Source of the DNA: DASUPK01 sp963782345
Lineage (GTDB): Bacteria; Actinomycetota; Thermoleophilia; Solirubrobacterales; 70-9
Assembly: GCA_963782345.1 (NCBI GenBank)
Contig: CAWAJF010000010.1
Coordinates: 1-64,000, forward strand
DNA: 64,000 nt
Direction of reading: 5' to 3'
The first letter of the stretch is position 1, and every line of letters starts with the position of its first letter. Positions 31,844-40,371 of the stretch are shown piece after piece. The notes under the pieces were generated by a model that did no database searches, was not told the origin of the DNA, and was given only the letters and a program-made list of their open reading frames with translations. A program made the position numbers and the translations under genes.

Positions 31844-34308
31844 CCCGGCAGATCCGCAACCACGTCTCGCTGGTGGTCGACGGGCGTGAGGTCACCGCTC
31901 CGGAGGGCACCATGCTCCACGACGCGGCAAAGATGGGCGACATCGAGATCCCGGTCTTCTGTTACGAGCCGAAGCTCGGCGATCCGGTCGGCGCCTGCCG
32001 GATGTGCCTCGTGGAGATCGAGGGGATGCCGAAGCTCCAGACCTCCTGCTCCACCCCGATCCGAGACGGAATGGTCGTCTACACGCAGACCGACCGGGTG
32101 AAGGAGGCGCAGAACGCGGTCGTCGAGTTCCTGCTCGTCAACCATCCGCTCGATTGCCCGGTCTGCGACAAGGGCGGCGAGTGCCCACTCCAGGACATCG
32201 CAATGGGATGGGGCCCCGGCAAGAGCCGCTTCACGGACCCGAAGCGGCATTTCCAGAAGCCGCTCGAGCTCTCCCCGCTGGTGGCGATCGATCGCGAGCG
32301 CTGCATCCTCTGCTACCGCTGCGTGCGGTTCAGCCAGGAGGTCGCCGAGGACGACCAGCTGCAGCTGCTCGAGCGCGGGGACAAGACCTTCGTCGGGACC
32401 TTCGACGAGCGGCCGTACATCGCGCCGTTCCACGGCAACATCACCGAGCTCTGCCCCGTCGGCGCGCTCACCAACTACACCTACCGCTTCCGCGCGCGGC
32501 CCTGGGACATCGAGGACGCGGGCTCGGTCTGCACGCTCTGCCCGAGCCAGTGCAACGTCAAGTTCACGGTCCGGGACGAGCGGGTGCTGCGGGTGCTGGC
32601 GCGCGACAACGCCGAAGTCGACGACGGCTGGCTCTGCGACAAGGGCCGCTACGGGTTCCAGATGTTCAACTCGGAGGACCGGATCACCCGGCCGATGGTT
32701 CGCGCCGGTGACGGCAGCCTCAGCCCGATCGGCTGGGACGAGGCGGTCAAGCAGGTGGCTGACGCCATCCGAGGCGCGGGCGAGAAGGCCGCCGCGGTGG
32801 TCGGGGGCGGGACCTCCAACGAGGAGGGCTGGCTCGTCCAGAAGATCCTCCGGGGCGCCGGCTCATCCAACGTCGACTGCTCGGCCAGCCCCGTCGACCC
32901 CGGCCTCCTCGGCGAGCTCTCCCGGCCTGAGCTGGGCTCTCGCATGGCGGACCTCGACCACGCCGACGCGATCCTGGTGATCGGCGTCGATCCGCTCCAC
33001 GAGATGCCGATCCTCGACCTGCGCATCCGCAAGGCCGTGCGGCGTGGCCCCGCGAAGCTGATGGTCGCCTCGGAGCGGCCCACCACTCTCGACGGCGGCG
33101 CGGCGGAGGCCGTCCGCTACGCGCCCGGCGACGCCGCCTCCTTCGTCAGCGCACTCGCCGGAGCCCTCGGCGCCGACGGCTACGACGGCGGCGGGCCGTT
33201 CGGGAAGGAAGCGGCCGTGATCGCCGATGTGCTCCGCGACGCTCCGGACCAGACGATCATCTGGGGCGAGCGCCTCTGGCGGAACCCCGGCGCCGTGGAG
33301 GCCCTCCATGCCTGTGCCCGCGCGCTCGAGATGCACAAGCGGATCGGCCCCGGCCTGCTGGAGGTCCCCGAGGACTCGAACGGGCGCGGTCTGCGCGAGG
33401 TGGGCTGCCTGCCCGGTGCCGAACCGGGCCTCGCTCCGACCGAGGGCGGCCTGGCCAGCGCCGCGATCAAGGACGGCCTCGGGTCTCACGAGCTCGGCAC
33501 GATGCTGCTCCTCAACGCTGACCCGGTCCGCACGCATCCCGACTCGGAGGGCTGGCGCAAGGCGCTGGCCGGCTCCTTCGTCGTGGCGATCGCGGGCTTC
33601 GAGGACGAATCCACCCGCCTCGCCAACCTCGTCATCCCGGCGGAGAACTTCGCCGAGAAGGAGGGCACGGTCACCCACCCTGACGGCCGCCTCCAGCGCC
33701 TGCGCCGCAACGTCCCGCTCCCCGAAGGCATGATCCCCGGCTGGCGCTTCCTGGATGCGGTCGCCACCGAGCTCGGTGCCGGGGTCGAAGCCGAGGCGCC
33801 CGCCGATGTCTTCGACGCGCTCTCGAGCGAGGTCCCCTTCTACGACAAGCTGACCTACGAGGAGATCGGCGGTACGGGCTTGCGCTGGGGCGACAGGGAT
33901 CCGGGACAGTCCTGGACGCCGGGGCGGCCGGAGGGGGCGGCCGGGGGCCGGCCAACACCGCCGGGAGTTCCCCCGTCCGCCCCCTCCGACCGTCCCTCGG
34001 CGGATGGGCTGCTCCTGGGCACTTACCGCGATCTTTGGGCCACCGATGTCACCAAGCGCAATCCGGCCCTGCGTTTCTTGATGCCGAAGCAGAAGCTCGA
34101 GCTGGCGGCCAAGGATGCCGAGGCAATGGAGCTGGCAAACGGTGACGAGGTCGCCGTTTCCGTCAATGGCAACAGCCTCCAGGCGACCGTTGCGATCCGC
34201 GAGCGGATGCGGCAGGGGGCGGCCTTCCTGATCGAGGGCACGGACGAGGCCAACGGCAACGTCCTCACCAATGGCGTTCCCCAGCGAATTCAAGTGAGCA
34301 AGCGATGA
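31840..34308 (+). CDS. nuoG: NADH-quinone oxidoreductase subunit G
   Basis: Large iron-sulfur subunit, 822 residues. N-terminal [2Fe-2S] (CYEPKLGDPVGACRMCLVEI and TSCSTP), NuoG-specific His/Cys cluster (HPLDCPVCDKGGECPLQ), two [4Fe-4S] ligands (CILCYRC, ITELCPVGALT), and the N7-type CTLCPSQC; then the molybdopterin-oxidoreductase-like domain without cofactor. Near residues 690-725 lies a Gly/Pro/Arg-rich insert (GQSWTPGRPEGAAGGR then PTPPGVPPSAPSDRPSADG) whose DNA is a 12-bp inverted repeat. GTG start. Confidence 0.96.
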   Translation: MTRQIRNHVSLVVDGREVTAPEGTMLHDAAKMGDIEIPVFCYEPKLGDPVGACRMCLVEIEGMPKLQTSCSTPIRDGMVVYTQTDRVKEAQNAVVEFLLVNHPLDCPVCDKGGECPLQDIAMGWGPGKSRFTDPKRHFQKPLELSPLVAIDRERCILCYRCVRFSQEVAEDDQLQLLERGDKTFVGTFDERPYIAPFHGNITELCPVGALTNYTYRFRARPWDIEDAGSVCTLCPSQCNVKFTVRDERVLRVLARDNAEVDDGWLCDKGRYGFQMFNSEDRITRPMVRAGDGSLSPIGWDEAVKQVADAIRGAGEKAAAVVGGGTSNEEGWLVQKILRGAGSSNVDCSASPVDPGLLGELSRPELGSRMADLDHADAILVIGVDPLHEMPILDLRIRKAVRRGPAKLMVASERPTTLDGGAAEAVRYAPGDAASFVSALAGALGADGYDGGGPFGKEAAVIADVLRDAPDQTIIWGERLWRNPGAVEALHACARALEMHKRIGPGLLEVPEDSNGRGLREVGCLPGAEPGLAPTEGGLASAAIKDGLGSHELGTMLLLNADPVRTHPDSEGWRKALAGSFVVAIAGFEDESTRLANLVIPAENFAEKEGTVTHPDGRLQRLRRNVPLPEGMIPGWRFLDAVATELGAGVEAEAPADVFDALSSEVPFYDKLTYEEIGGTGLRWGDRDPGQSWTPGRPEGAAGGRPTPPGVPPSAPSDRPSADGLLLGTYRDLWATDVTKRNPALRFLMPKQKLELAAKDAEAMELANGDEVAVSVNGNSLQATVAIRERMRQGAAFLIEGTDEANGNVLTNGVPQRIQVSKR
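33929..33988. repeat. Palindromic element inserted in nuoG
   Basis: CGGAGGGGGCGG (33929-33940) and CCGCCCCCTCCG (33977-33988) are perfect 12-bp arms; inside is GGCCGGCC and CGCCGGGAGT (33959-33968). The reverse complement of the latter, ACTCCCGGCG, is exactly the core at 36474-36483 in the nuoJ element, so the two are probably one repeat family. The frame stays open. Confidence 0.65.
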
Positions 34309-35306
34309 GCCTGCCGCTCGCCGAGGTCAACTACGTCGAAGCCACCTGGGTGATGATCGTCAAGTCGATCGTCATCTTCGCGGGCGTCTTCGCGATCGTC
34401 CCGATCCTGACCGTCGCCGAGCGCAAGCTGATCGGGCGCTTCCAGAACCGCTACGGACCGAACCGCGTCGGTCCGGTGGGCTTGGTCCAGCCGCTCGCCG
34501 ACATCGTCAAGCTCGCCGGCAAGGAGATGTTCCGGCCGCAGGCCGCCGTCCCGCTCCTGTTCGCGATCGCCCCCGCGATCGTGATCTTCTCCGGCATCGT
34601 CACGCTCGCCATCCTGCCGTTCGGCAACGTGCAGGATGGGCTCGGCCTCTACGGGATCGACGTCTCGATCGGCGTCCTCTACTTCTTCGCGTTCGGCTCT
34701 CTCTCGTTCTATGGCCTGCTGCTCGCCGGCTGGTCGTCGGGCTCGAAGTACAGCTTCCTCGGCGCGATGCGCTCCGCCGCCCAGTTGATCTCCTACGAGG
34801 TCTCGATGGGGCTCTCGCTGCTCGGCGTCGTGATGATGACCGGCTCGCTCTCGCTCACCCACGTCGTCGACGGCCAGGGCGAGATCTGGAACATCGTTCC
34901 CCAGATCATCGGCTTCCTGATCTTCATGGTCGCGGGGTTCGCCGAGACCAACCGCGCCCCGTTCGACCTGCCGGAGGCCGACGCTGAGCTGGTGCAGGGC
35001 TACATGACCGAGTACGGCGGGATGCGCTTCGGCTCATATCTCCTGGCCGAGTACCTGGAGATCTTCGTGGTCTCGGGCATCGCGGTGACCTTCTTCCTCG
35101 GCGGCTGGATGGGTCCGGGTCCCGGCTGGCTCGACCCGGTCTGGGTCGTCGTCAAGACGCTCGCCCTGGTCTGCTTCTTCATCTGGGTTCGGGCCACGCT
35201 GCCGCGCCTCAGATACGACCAGCTGATGGCGCTCGGCTGGAAGGTGATGCTGCCGCTCGCCACGCTGAACGTCCTCGCCACCGCCGTGATCGTGACGGTC
35301 AGCTGA
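34305..35306 (+). CDS. nuoH: NADH-quinone oxidoreductase subunit H
   Basis: Membrane subunit at the junction of both arms, forms the quinone entry. 333 residues, eight membrane helices. Motifs: ERKLIGRFQNRYGPNRVGPVG (read in two pieces ERKLIGRFQNRYG and PNRVGPVG), ETNRAPFDLPEADAELVQGY and EYGGMRFGSYLLAEY, all conserved. Start overlaps nuoG by 4 bp. Confidence 0.97.
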   Translation: MSLPLAEVNYVEATWVMIVKSIVIFAGVFAIVPILTVAERKLIGRFQNRYGPNRVGPVGLVQPLADIVKLAGKEMFRPQAAVPLLFAIAPAIVIFSGIVTLAILPFGNVQDGLGLYGIDVSIGVLYFFAFGSLSFYGLLLAGWSSGSKYSFLGAMRSAAQLISYEVSMGLSLLGVVMMTGSLSLTHVVDGQGEIWNIVPQIIGFLIFMVAGFAETNRAPFDLPEADAELVQGYMTEYGGMRFGSYLLAEYLEIFVVSGIAVTFFLGGWMGPGPGWLDPVWVVVKTLALVCFFIWVRATLPRLRYDQLMALGWKVMLPLATLNVLATAVIVTVS

Positions 35307-35881
35307 TGGAGGCGAAGCTCAACACCGAGAGGACCGACTGGTCGGCGTTCCCGTATCTGAACGAGAACGACGTGATCTCGGTCCAGCGCGGCCCGGAGCC
35401 GGGCGGGGCCGGCGGCGCCTACCGCGCCTTCGGCGAGACGCTCCGCGGCCTCCGCACGACCTTCGGTCGCGTCCTCGAGGGCCCGGTCACGATCCAGTAC
35501 CCGGAGGAGAAGACGCCGGTCTACCAGCGCTTCCGCGGACGGCACAAGCTGCACCGCTTCGAGGACACCGGCCTCGAGAAGTGCGTCGGCTGCTCGCTCT
35601 GCGCCGCCGCCTGCCCCGCCGACTGCATCCGCGTGGTCGCCGAGGAGAACGACCCGGCCCATCGCGTCTCGGCCGGTGAGCGCTATGCCGAGGTCTACGA
35701 GATCAACCTTTCGCGCTGCATCTTCTGCGGCTACTGCGAGGTCGCCTGCCCGTTCGACGCGATCACGATGGGCCACGACTACGAGATGTCGGACTACAAC
35801 CGCTCGGACCTGATCTTCACCAAGGAGATGCTGCTCGCCGAGCCGATCGACCGCACCCCATTGCGGAGCGAGGGCGAGTGA
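35306..35881 (+). CDS. nuoI: NADH-quinone oxidoreductase subunit I
   Basis: 8Fe ferredoxin-type subunit carrying clusters N6a/N6b. CVGCSLCAAACPADC and CIFCGYCEVACPFDA give the eight cysteines. 191 residues, with about 30 extra at the N-terminus. ATG overlaps the nuoH stop by one base. A 64-bp gap, the longest in the operon, separates it from nuoJ and could hold a processing or internal start site; no clear promoter was seen. Confidence 0.97.
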   Translation: MEAKLNTERTDWSAFPYLNENDVISVQRGPEPGGAGGAYRAFGETLRGLRTTFGRVLEGPVTIQYPEEKTPVYQRFRGRHKLHRFEDTGLEKCVGCSLCAAACPADCIRVVAEENDPAHRVSAGERYAEVYEINLSRCIFCGYCEVACPFDAITMGHDYEMSDYNRSDLIFTKEMLLAEPIDRTPLRSEGE

Positions 35882-35945
35882 GCGGCCCCCGGACTCCGTC
35901 AAACGGGTTGCGCCCGGCGCACCCTCGCGTTACCGGAGGTCGCGA

Positions 35946-36533
35946 ATGAAGGAGGTCGCGTTCTTCCTCGGCGCGATCGGCACGCTCGGCGGCGCGATCG
36001 CCGTGATCGCGCTCCGCAACCCGTTCTACAGCGTCCTCGCGCTGATCGTCCACCTGATCTCGCTCGCCGGCCTCTTCCTGCTGCTCCAGGGCGAGTTCCT
36101 GGCCGCGGCGCAGATCGTGGTCTATGCCGGCGCCGTGATGGTCCTCTACGTCTTCGTCGCCGCCTACGTCGGCAACGTCGATGAGCCGCTCTGGGAGCCG
36201 ATCCCCGGTCAGCGCTTCATCGCGCCGCTGCTCGGCCTCGCCCTCTTCGTCGAGCTGGCGATCGCGATCATCGGCTCGGGCCTCGAGGCGATCGACACGC
36301 AGGGCCCAACGGTGGAACTGGGCTTCGGCTCCCCGTCGGCGATCGGCAAGCTGCTCCTGGAGCGCTTCCTGATCGCGTTCGAAGCCGCATCGCTGCTGCT
36401 CCTGATCGCGGCGGTTGGAGCAGTCGTCCTGGCAGGCAGACACGGCGGGGGGGCCGCGGGGGGCACGGCGGGCACTCCCGGCGAACGCCGGCCCGCCGGG
36501 CCCCCCGCGGTCACCCCGCCGGAGGCAACCTGA
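35946..36533 (+). CDS. nuoJ: NADH-quinone oxidoreductase subunit J
   Basis: Membrane subunit of the antiporter-like arm; 195 residues with five helices (about 4-20, 27-45, 52-72, 88-108, 138-160). The YAGAVMVLYVFVAAYVGN segment is the family hallmark. The last 33 residues are a Gly/Pro/Arg tail absent from usual NuoJ and encoded by a large palindrome (36454-36510). GGAGGTCGCG lies just before the ATG. Confidence 0.95.
   Translation: MKEVAFFLGAIGTLGGAIAVIALRNPFYSVLALIVHLISLAGLFLLLQGEFLAAAQIVVYAGAVMVLYVFVAAYVGNVDEPLWEPIPGQRFIAPLLGLALFVELAIAIIGSGLEAIDTQGPTVELGFGSPSAIGKLLLERFLIAFEAASLLLLIAAVGAVVLAGRHGGGAAGGTAGTPGERRPAGPPAVTPPEAT
36454..36510. repeat. Long GC-rich palindrome at the 3' end of nuoJ
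   Basis: Nested perfect arms: CCGCGGGGGGC (36454-36464)/GCCCCCCGCGG (36500-36510), CGGCGGGC (36466-36473)/GCCCGCCG (36491-36498) and an apex CCGGCG-AA-CGCCGG. Together about 25 paired positions, interrupted by two short bulges. It codes for the last, non-conserved part of NuoJ. It shares ACTCCCGGCG with the nuoG element. Such a stem could also stabilise or pause the nuo transcript. Confidence 0.75.
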
Positions 36534-36535
36534 CC

Positions 36536-36835
36536 ATGGACATCACCTGGTACCTGGTCCTCTCCGCCCTGATCTTCGCCGTCGGCGTCTCCGGAGTGCT
36601 CCTCCGCCGCAGCCCGCTGGTGATTCTCCTCTGCCTCGAGCTGATGCTGAACGCCGGCAACCTCGCGTTGCTCTCCTTCTCGCGCTCGCTCGGCAACCAG
36701 GACGGTCAGGTCCTCGCCCTGATCGTGATGGTGATCGCCGCCTGCGAGGTGGTGGTGGGCCTCGGGATCATCGTCGCCGCCTACCGCCGCCGGATCCCCC
36801 TCAACGTCGACGACCTGCGCAGCCTGCGGGGTTGA
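36536..36835 (+). CDS. nuoK: NADH-quinone oxidoreductase subunit K
   Basis: Smallest antiporter-like subunit (MrpC type), 99 residues, three helices (3-23, 28-50, 60-84). Glu in LCLELMLNAGNLALL and in CEVVVGLGIIVA are the conserved membrane carboxylates for proton transfer. ATG 2 bp after the nuoJ stop. Confidence 0.97.
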   Translation: MDITWYLVLSALIFAVGVSGVLLRRSPLVILLCLELMLNAGNLALLSFSRSLGNQDGQVLALIVMVIAACEVVVGLGIIVAAYRRRIPLNVDDLRSLRG

Positions 36836-36842
36836 GCGGCCG

Positions 36843-38846
36843 ATGTCGGCGACCTCCTACGGCTGGCTCGTCCTCGCCTTTCCGCTCGCGGGAACGCTGA
36901 TCATCGCGCTCGGCTTCAAGGCGCTGCCGGGCCGCACCGCCGGCTGGATCGCGACCGCGATGATCGGCCTCTCCTTCCTGGCCTCGATCGGGATGCTGGT
37001 CCAGATCCTAGACCTGCCGGTTTCGGAGCGCCAGGTCACGTCATCGCTCTACGACTACGCCAGCGCCGCCGGGCTCAACATCCAGCTCAACGTCCTCGTC
37101 GACCCGCTCTCGATCTTCATGTGCCTGGTGGTGAGCGGGATCTCGACCATGATCCACCTCTACTCGATCTCGTACATGACCTCTGACCGAGGCTTCAACC
37201 GCTACTTCGCCTACCTCAACTTCTTCGTCTTCTCGATGCTGCTGCTGGTCCTGGCCGGCAACCTGGTGCTGCTGATCGTCGGGTGGGCGTTCGTGGGCTT
37301 CGCCTCCTACGCGCTGATCAGCTTCTGGTACCGGCGCACCACCGCGACCACGGCGGGGATGAAGGCCTTCGTGATCAACGTGGTCGGCGACGTCGGCATG
37401 GTGCTGGCCGCCTTCTTCATCTTCCGCGACCTCGGCACCTTCGACCTGCTCGGGATCTTCGATTCGGCCCAGGGCGCCTTCCACACGAATCAGGGGGTGG
37501 CGATCGCGATCTGCCTGCTGCTGCTGGTCGGCGCCTTCGCCAAGTCGGCCCAGATCCCGTTCCACACCTGGCTGCCGGACGCGATGGAGGGCCCCACCCC
37601 GGTCTCCTCGCTGATCCACGCGGCCACGATGGTGACCGCTGGCGTCTACCTGATCGCCCGCTTCCACCCGCTCTTCGAGCTCGCACCCACCGCCGCGGAC
37701 ATCGCCGCCTTCGGCGGCCTGGTGACGCTTCTGGTCTCGGCGACGATCGCACTCGCCGTCACCGATCTGAAGCGGATCATCGCCTACTCCACCATGAGCC
37801 AGATCGGCTACATGATCGTCGGGGTGGGGATCGGGGCCTATTCCGCGGGTCTCTTCCACCTGATGACGCACGCCTTCTTCAAGGCCCTGCTGTTCATGGC
37901 GGCGGGCTCCGTGATCGGGGCGATGGCGAACCGCCAGAACATCGACGGGATGGGGGGCTTCCGGAGGGCGATGCCCTTCACGATGACCCTGCTGATCATC
38001 GGCGCGCTGGCCCTCGCGGCCTTCCCGGGCACCTCGGGCTTCTTCTCCAAGGACGAGATCCTCGCCGTGGCGGCCACCCGGGGCGGCTTCTACTGGCTCT
38101 TCACGATCGGCGGCTACCTCGGGGCGCTGCTCACCGCCGCCTACTCCTTCCGGATCGGCTTCCGGGTCGCCTTCGGCGAGCCCTGCGAGGAGGCGCGGGA
38201 GCTCGAGCAGGGGCACATCCACCACGCCGAGCCGGAGAACCCCGGCACGGGCGAGCGCGAGGACACCGAGATCGGCTTCCCTGGACCCTCGCACCAGATC
38301 GCCGAGCGCGAGTGGCCGATGAAGGTGGCGATGTCGGTGCTCGGCTTCGGGGCCCTGTTCGCGGGCTACATCCAGGTTCCCGGCGTCGACCAGGTGCTGC
38401 ACAACTTCCTCCAGGGCTCCTTCGAGGGATCGAAGCTCTACGACATCGAGCCCTCGACCTCGTCCGCCTGGATCGGGCTGGCCGTCGGCAGCGTGGTCTC
38501 GATCGCCGGCATCGGCATCGCCTATCTCTTCTTCCTCCGCGATCGCGCCTGGGCGGCGGACCTGCGCCGCCGGCTCCCCTGGCTGCACGACTTCCTCGAG
38601 CGCAAGTGGTACTTCGACGAGGCGATCGACATCCTGGTCGTGCGCCCGACCCTCGCCGTCGGCCGCTGGGCGAACGCGATCTTCGAGCGCTACGTGGTCC
38701 AGGGACTGGTGGTCGGCGTCAGCGACCTTGTCAAGGGGGCCAACGCCGGCGTGCGCGTGGTCCAGTCCGGCTACCTGCGCTCCTACGCCCTGCTCCTGGT
38801 CACCGGCTTCGCCGGGCTCGGCCTCTACTTCCTCCTCCAGAGCTGA
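36843..38846 (+). CDS. nuoL: NADH-quinone oxidoreductase subunit L
   Basis: Largest proton-pumping subunit, 667 residues with about 15-16 helices and a C-terminal lateral helix. HTWLPDAMEGPTPVSSLIHA, the discontinuous helix region YSTMSQIGYMIVG and HAFFKALLFMAAGSVI are conserved, with FPGTSGFFSKDEIL later. Residues about 445-485 are a charged His/Glu loop. ATG 7 bp after nuoK. Confidence 0.97.
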   Translation: MSATSYGWLVLAFPLAGTLIIALGFKALPGRTAGWIATAMIGLSFLASIGMLVQILDLPVSERQVTSSLYDYASAAGLNIQLNVLVDPLSIFMCLVVSGISTMIHLYSISYMTSDRGFNRYFAYLNFFVFSMLLLVLAGNLVLLIVGWAFVGFASYALISFWYRRTTATTAGMKAFVINVVGDVGMVLAAFFIFRDLGTFDLLGIFDSAQGAFHTNQGVAIAICLLLLVGAFAKSAQIPFHTWLPDAMEGPTPVSSLIHAATMVTAGVYLIARFHPLFELAPTAADIAAFGGLVTLLVSATIALAVTDLKRIIAYSTMSQIGYMIVGVGIGAYSAGLFHLMTHAFFKALLFMAAGSVIGAMANRQNIDGMGGFRRAMPFTMTLLIIGALALAAFPGTSGFFSKDEILAVAATRGGFYWLFTIGGYLGALLTAAYSFRIGFRVAFGEPCEEARELEQGHIHHAEPENPGTGEREDTEIGFPGPSHQIAEREWPMKVAMSVLGFGALFAGYIQVPGVDQVLHNFLQGSFEGSKLYDIEPSTSSAWIGLAVGSVVSIAGIGIAYLFFLRDRAWAADLRRRLPWLHDFLERKWYFDEAIDILVVRPTLAVGRWANAIFERYVVQGLVVGVSDLVKGANAGVRVVQSGYLRSYALLLVTGFAGLGLYFLLQS

Positions 38847-38859
38847 TGAGGGCGGCCCG

Positions 38860-40371
38860 ATGATCCAGATCCTTCTCTGGGCCCCCCTGGCCGCCGGCTT
38901 GCTGGCCTGCGCTATGCCGAAGCGGATCGTCTTCCTGCCGCCGCTGCTCACCGCGATCATCCGCCTCGGGCTGGTGATCTACGTGGTCGCCAGGTTCAAT
39001 CCCTCGCTCGGCCTCCAGCACACCGTCGACGAGAGCTGGATCCCGGCGCTCGGCGTGCGCTACCAGCTCGGCGTCGACGGGATCAGCCTCTTCCTCGCCG
39101 TGCTCACCTCGGTGCTCTGGCTCGCCGCGACGTTCTGGTCGACGATCCATCCGCACGAGCGCCCCCGCATCTGGTTCCTGATGCTCGGGATCGCGGAGAC
39201 GGCCACCCTGGGCGCCTTCCTGGCCCAGGACCTGATCCTCTTCGTCCTCTTCTTCGATTTGATGCTGATCCCGTTCTACTTCCTCTTCGGGGTCTGGGGG
39301 AAGGAGCATCCCGGCCGGGCGGAGGAGGACGAGGGGCCGATCAGGCCACAGGCGGCGGTGATCAAGATGATCGTCTACACGCTGGTGGGCTCTCTGCTGA
39401 TGCTGGCCGGAGCGATCGCCACCGGCATCCTGACCGCGAACGGCGGGCCGATCGACTTCAACATCCAGCATCTCGCCGCGCACCCGCTCTCCAGCGGCAG
39501 CCAGTACTGGATCTTCTGGTTCTTCTGCGCGGCCTTCCTGGTGAAGATGCCGGCCTTCCCGCTGCACGGCTGGATGCCCGACGCCTACCGCGTCGCCCCC
39601 CTGCCGGCGCTGGCGCTCTTCTCCGGCGTGCTCTCCAAGGTCGGCGCCTACGGCTTCCTGCGGATCGTCCTACCGGTCTTCCCGGCCGCGACCAATCACT
39701 TCCAGGAGGTGATCCTGGTGATCGCGGTCGCCTCGATCCTCTATGGATCGGTGATGGCGTTCACCCAGACGAGCGCCCGCCTCATCCTCGGCTACTCCTC
39801 GGTGGCCCAGCTGGGCTTCATCACGCTCGGGATCTTCAGCCTCCGGCCCGACGGTGCCGACGGCGCCGTGCTCCAGATGGTCAACCACGGCCTGGTGGTC
39901 GCCCCGCTGATGCTGATCGCCATCCTGCTGGTCGCGCGGGCCGGCAGTGACGACATCACCAGGATGGGCGGGCTGGCGATGCGGGCGCCGGTGCTCGCCG
40001 CCCTGTTCCTGATCGCGACGATGGCCCTGCTCGCGATCCCCGGCTCCTCCAACTTCATGGGCGAGTTCTACATCCTCAACGGGATCTTCCAGGAGAAGAT
40101 CGTCTACGCCTTCGTGGCGGCGATCGGCATCGCGATGTCCGCCTACTACGCGCTGCGCCTCTACCAGCACGCGATGCACAACCGCAAGCCCGACGGGATC
40201 GAGTCGCGCGAGATCGGCTTGCTGGAGGGCGGTGTGGTCACCGGCCTGGTGGCGTGCATCGTGGCGCTGGCGCTGTGGCCGGGGCTGATCCTGCATCGCG
40301 CTGAGGACTCGACCCACGCGTCGGTCGCCGCATCTCAGGGGACGCCGCCGACAGAGGTGGCAGCGCGGTGA
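38860..40371 (+). CDS. nuoM: NADH-quinone oxidoreductase subunit M
   Basis: Antiporter-like proton-pump subunit, 503 residues, about 14 helices. LGVDGISLFLAVLTS, the Glu in LFFDLMLIPFYFLFGVWG-type helix (here Asp replaces the usual Glu in LFFE), FPLHGWMPDAYRVAP, GYSSVAQLGFITLG and NHGLVVAPLML are visible. The substituted carboxylate is worth noting. ATG 13 bp after the nuoL stop; overlaps nuoN by 4 bp. Confidence 0.96.
   Translation: MIQILLWAPLAAGLLACAMPKRIVFLPPLLTAIIRLGLVIYVVARFNPSLGLQHTVDESWIPALGVRYQLGVDGISLFLAVLTSVLWLAATFWSTIHPHERPRIWFLMLGIAETATLGAFLAQDLILFVLFFDLMLIPFYFLFGVWGKEHPGRAEEDEGPIRPQAAVIKMIVYTLVGSLLMLAGAIATGILTANGGPIDFNIQHLAAHPLSSGSQYWIFWFFCAAFLVKMPAFPLHGWMPDAYRVAPLPALALFSGVLSKVGAYGFLRIVLPVFPAATNHFQEVILVIAVASILYGSVMAFTQTSARLILGYSSVAQLGFITLGIFSLRPDGADGAVLQMVNHGLVVAPLMLIAILLVARAGSDDITRMGGLAMRAPVLAALFLIATMALLAIPGSSNFMGEFYILNGIFQEKIVYAFVAAIGIAMSAYYALRLYQHAMHNRKPDGIESREIGLLEGGVVTGLVACIVALALWPGLILHRAEDSTHASVAASQGTPPTEVAAR

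Noticed and set aside
37041..38960. A 639-codon open frame on the minus strand opposite nuoL
   Set aside because: It lies wholly antisense to nuoL, is full of Glu/Asp/Arg/His in the pattern expected from GC-biased third positions, and has no recognisable domain.
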